The translations under genes and the position numbers were made by a program. Positions 10,705-22,900 of a stretch of DNA of 64,000 nt are shown here, one piece after another. The DNA is from Nemophila menziesii. Lineage: Eukaryota > Streptophyta > Magnoliopsida > Boraginales > Hydrophyllaceae. The notes under the pieces were generated by a model. The model ran no database searches, was not told the origin of the DNA, and was given only the letters and a program-made list of their open reading frames with translations. Numbering within the stretch: the stretch's first letter is position 1; each line of letters begins with the position of its first letter. The stretch is from contig JARWIR010000003.1 of the NCBI GenBank assembly GCA_029959085.1, positions 26,427,505 through 26,491,504 of the forward strand, written 5' to 3'.

Positions 10705-13020
10705 TTTGATGGTGGAAAGTCAAGGTTAAAATTAAGGTTAAGTTAAAGGTTAAGTTTAAGAATAAGGTTAAGGTTAAGGTTATGGTTAAGATTAAGGTTA
10801 AGGGTTACGGTTAAGGTTTAGGTCAAGGTTTAGCTTAATTTTAAGGTTAATGTTATGGTTAGAGTTAAGGTTTAAGATGTAAATTTTAAGGTTCAAGGTT
10901 AAGGTTTAAGGTAGAATATTAACACTATAAATATTCATTTGGTTAAGGGTAAGATAAAAGTTAAGGTTAAGGTTAAAGGTAATGTTTAAGGTTAAAAGTT
11001 AAGGTTAAGGTTATGGTTAAAGTTAAGGTTAAGGTTTAAGGTTTAAGGTTCAAGGTTCAAGGTAATAGTTAAGTTTTAACATTAAGGTTAAGGTTAAGAT
11101 AGTGGTTAAAAAAGTTAAGATGAAGGTGAAGGTTATAGTTATTGTTTAAGGTTAAGGTTAAGGTTAAGGTTAAGGTTAAGGTTAAGGTTAAGTGTAAGGT
11201 TAAGGTTAAGGTTAAGGTTAAGGTTAAGGTTAAGGTTTAATATTAAGGTTAAGGTTTAAGTTTTAAGATTTAAGGTTTAAGGTTTAAGGTTTAAGGTTTA
11301 ACGTTAAATATTAAGGTTAAGGTTATGGTTAAAGTTAAGGTTAAGTTTAAGGTTTAAGGTTTAAGGTTCATGGTTCAAGTTAAGATTAAGTTTATAATTA
11401 AGGTTAAAGTTAAGTTTTAACTTTAAAGTTAAGATTAAGGTTAAAAAAGTAAAGATGAAGGTGAAGTTGAAAGTTAAATTTAAGGTTTAGGTTTAAGGTT
11501 AAGGTAAAGGTTAAGGTTTGAGGTTTAAGGTTTAAGGTTAAGGTTACGGTTTAAGGTTAAGTTTAATTTTAAGTTAAAGTTTTAAGGTTTAAGTTTAAAT
11601 TCAAGGTTGAGGTCAAGGTGAAGGTGAATATTAAGGTTTATGGTTTAAAGTTTAAGGTTTAGGTTTAAGGTGTAATATCTAAGGTTATGGTTAAGTTTAA
11701 GGTTAAAGTTGAGGTTAATATTATGGTTAAGGTTAAGGGTAAGGGTGAGGGTAAGGTTAACGTTTACAATAAGGTTAAGTTTAAGTGTATGTTTATGTTA
11801 ATGTTTACGTTAAAATTTAAGTGTAAGTTGAAGTTTATGTTTAAGTTTAAGTTTGAGTTTGAGTTTGAGTTTAAGTTTGAGTTTAAGTTTAAGTTTAAGT
11901 TTAAGTTTAAGTTTAAGTTTAAGTTTAAGTTTAAGTTTAAGTTTAAGTTTAAGTTTAAGTTTAAGTTTAAGTTTAAGTTTAAGTTTAAGTTTAAGTTTAA
12001 GTTTAAGTTTAAGTTTAAGTTTAAGTTTAAGTTTAAGTTTAAGTTTAAGTTTAAGTTTAAGTTTAAGTTTAAGTTTAAGTTTAAGTTTAAGTTTAAGTTT
12101 AAGTTTAAGTTTAAGTTTAAGTTTAAGTTTAAGTTTAAGTTTAAGTTTAAGTTTAAGTTTAAGTTTAAGTTTAAGTTTAAGTTTAAGTTTAAGTTTAAGT
12201 TTAAGTTTAAGTTTAAGTTTAAGTTTAAGTTTAAGTTTAAGTTTAAGTTTAAGTTTAAGTTTAAGTTTAAGTTTAAGTTTAAGTTTAAGTTTAAGTTTAA
12301 GGTTAAGGTTAAGGTTAAGTTTAAGTTTAAGTTTAAGGTTAAGGTTAAGGTTAAGGTTAATGTTAGGTTAGGGTTAAGGATATGGTTAAGGTTATTAGTT
12401 AAAAATTCGAGGTTAAGGTTAAGGTTAAGTGGTTAAGTGGTTAAGGGGTTAAGGGGTTAAGAGTTAAGTTTAAGGTTAATGTTAAGTTTATGGTTATGGT
12501 TATGGTTAAGGCTAAGACTAAGACTAAGGCTACGGCTAAGGATAAGGATAAGTTTAATGTTATGCTAAGGCTAAGGCTAAGGCTAAGGCTAAGGCTAAGG
12601 CTAAGGCTAAGTCTAAGGTTAAGGATAAGGCTAAGGCTAAGGCTAAGACTAAGACTAAGGCTAAAACTAAGGCTACGACTAAGACTAAGGCTAATGCTAA
12701 GGCTAATGCTAAGGATAAGGCTAAGGCTATGGGTTAGGCTAAGGTTATGGCTTAGGCTAAGGCTTAGGATAAGGCTAAGCCTAAGGCTAATTATAAATCT
12801 AAGGCCAAGGCTGAGGCTAAGACTAAGGCTAAGGTTAAGGTTTAGGCTAGTTCGAGGGCTAGGGCTAGGTCTAGGCTTAAGGAGAAGGTTAAGGTTATAT
12901 TTAAGGTTAAATTTAAGTTAGAGGTTGATGTTAAGTTTAATTTAAAGGTTGAGGCTCAGGTTGAGTTTGAGATTAAGGTTAAAGTTAAGGTATAGGTTAT
13001 GGTTAAGAATTTGGTTTAAG
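10705..13020. repeat. Telomere-like degenerate hexamer/heptamer array (TTAAGG, TTTAAG, GGCTAA blocks)
   Basis: A 2.3-kb tandem array with changing unit. At 10705-11825 it mixes TTAAGG with the heptamer TTTAAGG. About 11877-12300 is an almost perfect (TTTAAG)n run of roughly 70 units. After a return to TTAAGG, about 12505-12840 is (GGCTAA)n, and the end is mixed. The plus strand has almost no C outside the GGCTAA block. TTTAAGG differs by one base from the common plant telomere unit TTTAGGG, and a single TTAGGG occurs near 12368. Long Lys-Phe, Ser-Leu and Arg-Leu open frames are by-products of the repeat. Confidence 0.95.
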
Positions 13021-14550
13021 GTTAGAGGTTTGCGGTCAGCGTGGATCAAACACGGAAATTTTAGATGTCTAATGGAGTGGGATAAGGAACAGTCTAGTTT
13101 TTATTAGAAAAAAAATTAATGTGAAGAAATAAATTAAGGGACCAAAGACGACCATGCTCGTCTTTTTTGTAGAGGGTCAACCCGTTTAAAAAAGTATTTT
13201 TTTTATATATATATAGATATATAATGAATAATGCATGTTAATGGTCAATTATCACATAATTTTAATTATTAAGTATCCTTTAAGTGTTTATTAATTTTCA
13301 TTTTTTATATGATAGACATATGTATATATTTTCCTATGAATTCCATCATGACTTTTTAATATTCTATAATTTTTATTGGATGAATCGATATATTTCTTGT
13401 CTTGAAAAGTTTATTTTTATAAAGATGAAATAATTTCTTTCAAAATTATATGTGTTTTGAACAATGAAAATAAAATAAATAAAAAATTATTTAAATATTG
13501 TAATGTAAAGTGATTTTTTTTATATTGTATCTAGTTGAACTTTTCTTATAATAAATTTTGGAAAAATTATTAAATTTTTAAAACTTTGTAAATTTAAATA
13601 AAAAGAAATAAATTTTATTCTTATGAAAGTTGATTTGAATTCTTACAATTTTATTTATATGAAGGTTAAGTGGATTATTATTTAATATTTTCATGTGTAT
13701 ATATTAATTTTATATATTGAGTCATGCGTATGTGTATATAATAAACAAGAGAATGAGAAGAATGGAGGAAATTTAAGTGTTAATAGAGAAAGTTATGTGT
13801 ATCCTACTTTATAATATATATTTAATAAAAACAAAAATATTTTATTTATATGAAAGTTGATCTGAATTCTTACAATTTTATTTATATGAAGGTTACGTGG
13901 ATTAGATATTATTTAATATATTCATGAGTATATATATATATATATTAATGTTTATATATTGAGTCATGTGTATGTGTATATAATAAATGAGATAATGAGA
14001 AGAATGGAGGAATTATGAGAAGAATGTGGGAAATTTGAGTGATAATAGGAAGAGTTAGGTGTATCCTGCTTTATTATATAGATTTAATACTAATGATACT
14101 ATATAAATTAAGTGTATTAATGCTGATTTATACATTTTTTTGGATAAATTTATGTTATATTCATTAATTAAAGAGATGAAAAATGCAATGGTGCTAGATT
14201 CTAATATAATAAATGACCATGGTTGCCACAGCTGTGACAATGTCCGTCAAACTTAGCCTTCTTCTTATTGTCATTAGATTGTCCTTGCCTTTTTCGTTTG
14301 TTGTTGTGGTTAGACCTCGGTTGTTCCATAACATTAACCTTGGCTTAAAACAAACGAAACTCATCTGCTTTAAGATATACACCATCATTTACACTCACCA
14401 ACCCATCATAATTACATAATTCATCTAGTAATATTAACACAACTTAAACATTTAACCCATCACTTTTATGCCATATACCACCAGAATTTCTAAGATTACC
14501 CACCCCCAACTTAACTTAAATATTCACCATATACTTCAATTAAGTCAGTT
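13021..14550. other. AT-rich non-coding region
   Basis: No gene is recognisable. It contains a diverged tandem duplication (listed separately) and leads into the GLR pseudogene. Open frames near 14200-14420 overlap on both strands and show no domain. Confidence 0.5.
13613..14090. repeat. Diverged direct duplication of about 230 bp
   Basis: Segments at about 13613-13830 and 13838-14090 repeat the same series of words: attcttacaattttattta, atgaaggttaagtgg / atgaaggttacgtgg, tatattgagtcatg, gagaagaatggagg and gtgtatcctactttat / gtgtatcctgctttat. The second copy has an internal duplication of gagaagaatg and a longer TA run. The origin is unknown. Confidence 0.7.
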
Positions 14551-14714
14551 TAAGGTGGGTGAGGTTGTCCTAACCCGCGTTAAAATAGCGATTTCGGATA
14601 GTAAGGCTCTCTATAAGCAAATGGAACTAGGATTGTCCTTCACACCAGGGACTCTAAAGGAGAACCCTTCACTGCTATTACAACTGGTAAGTTTTGCTCT
14701 ACTTACCACGTGAT

Positions 14715-14718
<4 letters not shown>

Positions 14719-14790
<72 letters not shown>
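14719..14790. repeat. (TA)n microsatellite
   Basis: About 36 TA units in the first intron of the GLR pseudogene, directly abutting the solo LTR. The run prevents a firm reading of the LTR's target duplication. Confidence 0.95.
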
Positions 14791-14795
<5 letters not shown>

Positions 14796-15608
14796 GTTAA
14801 AGTTCTGGAACTGTAATGGTAATTTTAATAAACAAACCGAAAATTCGAAAACAGGCTTTAAGTAATTTAAAAGACAGAGATATAAAAGAAGAAATAGAAA
14901 AAACAGAATAATAAAGGACGAAAAAGAAAAAGATACGAACCGGAAACTGGAGATGATAATGTAAAGTAGTGCCGTGGAGAAGCCACTACCTTAATAAAAA
15001 ATTCTGGGACATCCGAGATGCTACACTGTTTATCCGAACTTTCCCCAAGGTTTGTACACTACTAACCAACTCATATGTGCACTCACAAGGGATGGTTTGG
15101 AATCTGTAAAATGGTTTCGTTCAAGAAAAGTAGGGAGGAAGAAGAAGTATAATATGGCTGTAGAAGAATTTCGTAAGGTGAGTTCTGAAATTCCAAAGTG
15201 AAACAGCTCTATATATAGGGGGAAAGAGCTGAGGTCAAGGGCAACGAATCCGCTCCTGCTACGTGCGGAGATCATGGGTAACAAATCCGCACTTGTCTGT
15301 TACACAAAAAGAGTTTCCAAAACGTGTGTAAAAGGTTTAAAACATGGGAAAAATATGAGAATTTAAAGCACGCTGACAAAGTCAAAAAGCTAGTATAAAG
15401 ACCCAGGACCCACAAACCCGGCTCATGACGGGTGGGTGGTGGTGCGTGCATGGGCTTACCACGCTATCTCTTTATGTGCATGGGTATTAGTTATTTGGTA
15501 ACTTATGAACCCACACAGTATTTGAGTGGGGTTTTTGTTTTATAGCCCATTGGGATAAACAAAATAGTCACTTGGTGACTTCTCCTAAACCCCACATGCA
15601 AATGTTCA
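14791..15608 (-). mobile_element. Solo LTR, probably Ty1/copia type, minus orientation
   Basis: The 818-bp insert interrupts an intron that is continuous in the intact GLR copy. On the minus strand it begins TGAACATTTGCATG and ends AACCAACA, the TG...CA ends of an LTR. A TATA box (cctatatatagagc) lies near its middle, followed by a leader-like pyrimidine-rich segment. No internal region or second LTR is present, so it is a solo LTR. The 5-bp flanks (tatat/tatgt) match only partly, because the site is a TA repeat. Confidence 0.6.
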
Positions 15609-16767
15609 TATGTATATATATTGTGATTAAGCTGCAGCTAAAGATCTTACAGAAATCATCAAGGTGAAGGCAATTATATAGTCCCTGAAATGATCGATGA
15701 TGGCTACACTAGGGGACAAAGCTAATGTTCATATTCTTTCTTTTACTTCAACTCCATCATCTACACAACATCCTTACTTTCTGCAAATCGCAGATGATGA
15801 AAGTTCTCAATTTAACTAAATAGTTGAATTTCAAGAAATATTCGAATGGAAAATGTTTTTATTCATGAGGACACCGATGACGGGAGGAATAATATTCTAC
15901 CACGTTTACTTGAAGAATGTCAATTGAGAAACGTTCATGTAATTTACAAGAATGTCAATTCTTTCTCTGGAGGAGGTGATCACAAGATGATTGAAGAACT
16001 TACTAACCTCATGGGGATGCAAATATCAGTATTTATTGTTCAAACATCTCCTTCTCTTGAATCTAGAATCTTCATGAAGTAAAAAAAGTTACATATGATT
16101 AGTGAAGGTTATGCTTGGCTAATAACTAGTAAAATCATGAATTTCGTTGATTCCTTGGAACCTTTGGTACGAGAATCAATGCAAGGAACATTGGGTTTGA
16201 GATCTTAAGTTCTGGCCTCAACCAATCTTCAGAATTTCAAGTTGAGGATGAGCAGAAATGAAGTCCATCAACATTTAGAGGTCTAGATTTAAGGGCGTAT
16301 GATACAATTTGGGCACTGGCAAATACGACTTTAAGTGCAGATTCAACAGGATCTAGAAATGGTTCAAAATTTCTAAATAAATTATTGGAAAGCGAGTCTT
16401 CTGGTTTGGGTGGTGATTTTCAGTTTATAAATGGGAAATTAGTCGTTAGGGGATATGAAGTAGTGAATATAATTGGCAAACTAGGAGAGAGGGAAGTTGG
16501 TTTTTGGACATTTGAAAAGGAATTCCATTAGATAATAATAGCTAGGATTTACAACAAATGCTCCAAAAGGTGGATTGGTGGACTCCAGTGGTAAAGTCTT
16601 AAATGTATCTGTCAACGGGTTTTTAGTGGACGTATTTAATGCTGCCATTTAAAGTTTGGGGTATGATGTACCTTATGAAATAATCCCATTTACGGATAAT
16701 GGAAACTACAGTGATCTTATATACTACCAAGTGTATTCAAAGGTAAATATATGCTCCTATTCCCTTA

Positions 16768-17216
16768 GGGTATGTTTGGATTAAGGAGGGATAATTTATT
16801 AAAGGATAGGAAGGGAGAGTATAACAAGGGAATGGAAAGGAGAGTATTTGATCTTGTTTGGATTGAATAAAAAGAGAAGGGGGGATTTTATTAAAGGATA
16901 ACATTTATCCGGTGTTTGGATTAGAAGAATAATGGGAGGAAGGGATTCTTTTTATAACTAAATGACTCATATACACCTATTAAAATATTTTATAAAGAAA
17001 GAATAAGGGTAATTTAGACATTACAACGTAATAAAAGAATCCTTCCTTCCTAATCCCACCGAATTGGAAGGATTGAATATATGGGTTCGTAAGGGATTGC
17101 AAGTATCCTTTAATAAACTATCCCTTCTACTTATTTCCAAAACAAACAACGGATGGGATTGTCATTATCCTTTAATACAATCCCCTCCCTCCCAATCCCT
17201 CCATCCAAACATACCC
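16768..17216. mobile_element. Tourist-like (PIF/Harbinger) MITE
   Basis: Termini gggtatgtttggatt and aatccctccatccaaacataccc form an inverted repeat. The 449-bp element is bordered by TTA on both sides (16765-16767 and 17217-17219), the target duplication of PIF/Harbinger elements. Its interior is A/G-rich on the left and T/C-rich on the right, with no coding capacity. It lies in the second intron of the GLR pseudogene; the intact gene has no such insertion there. Confidence 0.85.
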
Positions 17217-17461
17217 TTATTCTTATTCTCATGAGCTGTGAAAATGATGAAATATTAATTAATTTCCAAGTGATTGGATATCTAATACTGTGTTTTTACT
17301 TGTTGTGGTTGATGATTCAGGCCTTTGATGTTGCTATTCGTGATATAAGTATCACACCTAATAGATCTTTGTTATCTTTAGTGAGTTATTTTATTTCAGA
17401 AAGCAAAAAGGAGAAAGAACAAAAATTGCAAAAAAAAAAAAAACCAAATTAACGAAAAACC

Positions 17462-18001
17462 TGTTAGTGATCGAGGGTAGGATTGGATCGTATGTCTTTA
17501 ACGTTTATTAGCTACGCACTGGTGTTTTACGTTTTTTGTTTGGCTTCAACCTCCAGGATACAACGATCAACACTGCAAATATCAGACACTTAAAAATCTA
17601 CAGAAACTTCGAACTTTCAATGGTGTTTAATCTCTCTTTTTTTATGTAATTTGTTTGCAAAAAATTGAATGAATGAAAAAAAATTTTGTCCATGTATTTA
17701 TAGGCATAGAAGCACCTGTCTAAACCAGACGTGCAACGTTTCAGACATGGAAGATGACGTTTGAGGAAGAAGAGTGTTGTTTCAGAAAAATCAAAACGTT
17801 AAAAAAGTTCAATTCAAAACGACGTCGTATCGTTTTAATTATAACGTTAATTCGTTTTACAAAAATTATAGTCCAAGCCAAGCCAAGCCCAAAAGTGAGT
17901 GCCCCCAAGGACCCAACCCTTAAGTTCTAATAACAATATATTAATCGACTATTATTTTCTTACTTTTCCCATGTGAGACTTTTCATTTGTCCACAAAATC
18001 A
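17462..18001 (-). mobile_element. Possible solo LTR, minus orientation
   Basis: On the minus strand the block begins TGATTTTGTGG, contains agtctcacatggg, a TATA element (cctataaatacatgg) and a leader-like stretch, and ends CACTAACA. This layout fits a plant LTR. I found no matching target duplication (flanks aaacc and taaaa) and no second copy, so both the identity and the ends are uncertain. It truncates the GLR pseudogene side of the locus. Confidence 0.4.
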
Positions 18002-19190
18002 TAAAAACTCTTCATATACCTCAAAATGTTACTTAGATTTACGGGATTTTGTTACAAGTTTGGTTATAATTCATATTTATTTACATGTAATTTGTTGTAC
18101 AATTTCGATCCATATTTAGATATAATTCTTGTGGATATAATTTTTCTTAGTCGAATAACAATACTCATGTTAAATAACTCCCAAAATAGTTACCCAATGT
18201 CTTTAGCATCGTAGTCATTACACAGTGGTTTAGCTAATTTGGGGCTATTTTTTCCAATCTAAGCCAAACAAATTGCCTTTAAACTTTTGTTTGGCTGCCC
18301 ATGGCTACCAAATTTTTTCCCCTTCTAACTAAAGAGAATAACAGTTTAAGAGTATTCATACAAAAGAGTATTCATACACTCTCTAATATTTCTAGTCAAA
18401 CAAAAAATAAAATGGGGGTATTTAACATATGTACATACTAAAGAGTTAATTACAATAGCACTATCATTCTCTATGGTAATTGTTCCCACTGGAAAACGAG
18501 ATGCAATTTTACACGATTGATAGATTCCTAAAGCTTCATCAGCCTCCAAAGGTGACAATGCTCTCCTGCTTCTAGATTTCTTTCCAAAAAGCTTCCTTTA
18601 TGATCCCTGACAATGCAAGAAACATCTGAATTAGAATTAATATTGTCAAATGTTGCATTAGTGTTTCCTTTAATTTCTCCAACTGGGGGTGGGGTCCACC
18701 TACTTCTAGATATTCTTAGAGCTTAACTATTAGCTACATGATTCATATTCATAACTAATTCACTAACTAAACAATTTATGTTAAACTTGTGTCTAGCACA
18801 GTAAATTTATTTGTATCTATAGCCTCAAAGTTGTTGCAATTAGCTAACAAATACTCATCATTGGATTTTAAAGCATTTTCCATAATGACAATTAGGTCAG
18901 GTATTTTACTTCTGAAAACAAATGAATTTTTTTCATTCCATATAAACCAAGTTGTATTTGCAGCCAATTCAGTTACATAAAGATTCTCATCAGCTCTCGA
19001 CTTCAAATATTCCATAAGAAAGGCTACCCACTGGAATATAGTAGTTGTTAAGCCAGTTAGAAGTAAAAAAAAAATCAAAGGAGAGGTAAACCAAACTGTT
19101 CTTTCCCAACTACATTGAAAGATAGTATGTTTAATGCTTTCAACTAATTATTTACAGATTTCACAATAAGAGTTATGAGTCATCTTCCCC

Positions 19191-19295
<105 letters not shown>

Positions 19296-19567
19296 CTCAT
19301 TAGTTGGATGGCCATTTTTACAGGCCCTCCACAAAAAAAATCTTACTTTAGGGGCAACCTTAAGTTTCCAAATGAAGTCCCAAACTGCTTTTGTTTTTTC
19401 TTTTGATGATTGACCTTTCTCTTCTAAATTATTTTCTTTCACTTCTTGGCTTGCCTTCCTAATTCTAGAGTACATATCTTTTACAGTTACATTACCGGAG
19501 TTAGACTTAGTCTAACTGGAATATCCTCCCGTAATGAAGAGCTATGTATCCCTAGGATGGTTGAGAC

Positions 19568-19947
19568 TAGGATTGTAAACGAACCGAGTCGAGCCGAATA
19601 CTAGATGTGCAAGCTTGTTTGATAAAATTTACGATCCGAGTCGAGTCGAGCTCAAATTTTAACAAGTCGAGCCGAGCTCAAATTTTTAAGCTTGTTAACA
19701 TATCGAACGAACTTTTCTCGAGACGATCTCAAGTTATTAACGAATAATTTGTTATTTTATAAGTTTTACAATATATTTATTGATAACTATAACATTGATT
19801 TACTGATTATAAATTTTTATCGAGTTAACGAACGAGCTCGAACGAACTCGTTTTTTGTTTGTTTATATAAATGAACGAGTTCGAACAAGCTTTTTCCTAA
19901 GTCGAGCTCGAGCGGCTCGCGAGAGGCTTGGTTCGTTTACAGCCCTA
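19568..19947. mobile_element. Non-autonomous hAT element, 380 bp
   Basis: Inverted ends TAGGATTGTAAACGAACC and GGTTCGTTTACAGCCCTA. Flanking octamers gttgagac (19560-19567) and gttgaaac (948-955 of the same kb) match at seven of eight positions, as expected for an aged hAT insertion. The interior is rich in gagctcgag-type repeats next to both ends. It interrupts the decayed minus-strand LINE and is related to the element at 37487-38109. Confidence 0.88.
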
Positions 19948-22900
19948 GTTGAAACCAAGTTGTGGTCAAATAATAAGCTCAATAAATCACAATTACATCA
20001 TTTACGTTGGTCAGTTAAAAACTCACTCACCCAAGTTACATTTCCTCCATCTAGTTTAATAAGGAGATAATGACATGGGACCCAGTAGGAATGCCATATA
20101 CTTACCATATTTACCTTCCCTATATGCCAAGAAATATTTTTCAAAAAAAAACCCCTACCAGCATAAGGCTTCTAAAACCCACAAGTACAGTTATTACCCA
20201 ATTTCGCATTCCAAAAATCACAAGTTGGATTTGGCCTTCAAAGTTTTGTATAAAACTGAGTTTGTTTTTAAGAAAAACTTCCAAGCATTAGATTCTAGTA
20301 AATACAAACTATTCTCATGAAAGTCTTTAAACCCAGTTCCTCCTTCAGATTTTTGTTTAATCAAAGTAAGCCAACTCACCAATGAGTTCTAATCTCTCCT
20401 TTGTGTCGCAAAAAAAAGTTTGAAACAAATGATGTTATATGACCAGTTACCTTCTTATAAGATAAACTGTCATCAAATGATTTGGAATGAAATTTATGAT
20501 AGCTTTAATAAATGTTTCTTTCTCACTAGAAGATAAAAGTTTTATATTCCAAGCCTCTAATCTTCTTAATATAGTATTAATTAACCACTCAAGGCTTTTT
20601 ACTTTTTATATTCCCCATGATGTAGGCACGCCAAGGTATTTACCCAAATCCACCAATACATTCATTCTAAAACGTCCAGAAATATTATTTTTAACTCAAT
20701 ATCAACATTTTGGCTAAAAAGGATTCCAAGTTTGTTCAAGTTTACTTTCTGTCCTGAAGCATAACGATACTTGTGAAGTACATATTGAAAGTTCACCATA
20801 TTTTCTATACTTTCCTCCATAAAAAAACAAATTGTCGTCTGCAAAGAAGAAATGTGTAATACCAACACTCCCTCTTGCAATTTTTATTCCTTTAAATAAT
20901 TGTTGTTCCTCAGCCTCCTTTAGAATAGCTGATAATTCTTGAGTAACTAAACAAAACAAGAAGGGTGAGATGGGATCACCCTGTATCAAACCCCTTGAGG
21001 TTTTGCTATATTGAACAATCTTTCATTTATTATAACCTGATATGTTACTGATGTTACATAGTTTTTGATCCATTCAATCCATCTACAACAAAAACCAAGT
21101 TTAGCCATAAGTTCAAACAAGAAATCTCATTCAACACTTTCATACGCTTTTGAAATATCTTCCTTATTAGCCATAGAGTATACCTTATAAGTTCTTTTAT
21201 TTTTCAAAAAGTGGAAAATCTCATGAGCTATTAAGACATTATTATATATAGATCTCCCTGGGACAAAAGCATTTTGTGTATCATCCACCCAAATACTCAT
21301 AAACGGTTGCATCCTAAGTACCAAACATTTTTAGATGACTTTATAGAGAAAATTGGCACAACTGATTGGTCTGAAAGAACCAATGGACTCAGGATTTAAC
21401 ACTTTAGGTATGAGAGCAATAATACTTCCATTTATAGGAGATTAATCAATTCCCAGTATTTAAGAAAGAAGAAACCTGAGAATCCATCGGGCCCAGAACC
21501 TTGTCAGGGTTCAAAATTTTTAATGCTATTTCCAACTCACTCATAGTGATTATTTTAGTCAAAATTTCATTCATATCATCATCCACTATTGGAGAGATAC
21601 TACTTAGTGTAAAATTAAGATCCCTTGGGCCCACTATCTAAAACACATTAGAGAAATAGTCAGTTGTCAACGCTATCTTCAGACCATAAACCATTAGCCA
21701 AATTGTGACTGGAAATCGTGTTTCTTAATCTATTAGCTTTGGTTATTGCCTGAAAAAACTTTAAATTCTTATCTCCATGATTTAGCCACAGTTTTCTAAA
21801 TCTTGTAACCCAATATTTTTTCTCCTTTAACCAATGTTCTTCTAAGACTATAGTCAAAGAGTTAAACTTCACTATATTCTGCTCAGAAAAATAGGCATTT
21901 AAAAAAGATTTTAATTCAAACATAGTATAGTTAATACATAATATATGGTTGATAGTATTCTTTCTAGCCCATCTAGTTAAACCAAATGTGAGACACTTAA
22001 TGTTTCTCTGGAACCTCAAAATACCTCTACAAACAAATTTTGTAAGAGTTCCAACGTTTCTTAATGAGCTCATTGCATGTGTCCATAGATAACCAATTCT
22101 TGTCAAGAATGAACCTTGCACTATTTATCCTTACCATTATTCAAATAAAGCATCAATGGTGAGTGATCAGAGCCCACAGCTGGATAGGCTGCAACCCAAC
22201 TATCAATTGCATAAGTAAGCCAATGTTCATTGACAAATGCCTGGTCCAATATTTCTTTGATTAATTTGCCTCATTTTCTTTTGTTACTCCATGTAAATCT
22301 AACACCTTTTTGAGGAAGTTTACATACTTCAAGTTGACTAATAAAATCATTAAAAAAGACATGTGTTTATTTAGGTCATCTCCTCCTATTTTATCATTTG
22401 AATTTCTAATCATATTAAAATCACCTAAAAAACACCAAGGAGCATTAATAGGGTTTAATTTTATGAAATCTTCTAAAAACAAAGGTTTATCAGCATGGGT
22501 TGGGGGGTCATACATGTAAGAGACATACATACCCCTTATCCCTAAAATATCACTCTTGCACTGAATGATGTTAATTGAACATGAAATTTGCTCGATGCTG
22601 CAATCATTCTTTGTCATAATAACCAATCCCCTTGACTTGTCTACAGGGTCTATCTAAGCAATAATTTGTATTCCCGTTTTTTACTCAGCTTTCTAATAAA
22701 ATTAAAATATTGTTTAGTTTCAGACATGAATAGTACCCCCAGTATGGTTAATTTTCAACACGTTGAGCAAAGGCTACTTTGTCAATGGCGTACCAACCCC
22801 TTGACAATTTCAAAAGTAAATCATATATCTATTTGAGGTTGCTGTGGGAAAACCCTGCAAACCTCTTCAACCTTCAAACTTTCATCCTCATACCATTGAC

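Larger units (their letters stand above)
14551..17376 (+). pseudogene. Glutamate receptor-like (GLR) pseudogene
   Basis: Colinear with the first part of the intact GLR gene at 26491. A partial exon 1 (14551-14693, GEVVLTRVKIAISDSKALYKQ) is followed by exon 2 (15638-16742, extracellular domain and start of the ligand-binding domain). A fragment of exon 3 (about 17322-17376) ends soon after TPNRSLL. Exon 2 has early stops (for example after KAI, near 15680, and at 15820-15825), frameshifts and small deletions. Pore, S2 and the last helix are absent. The intron 1 position holds a TA microsatellite and a solo LTR; the intron 2 position holds a Tourist MITE. It looks like one product of a local GLR duplication that lost function. 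Confidence 0.88.

Noticed and set aside
11687..12921. Long open frames encoding Lys-Phe, Ser-Leu and Arg-Leu repeats
   Set aside because: They are translations of the TTTAAG and GGCTAA tandem arrays in several frames, with no domain or splice context.
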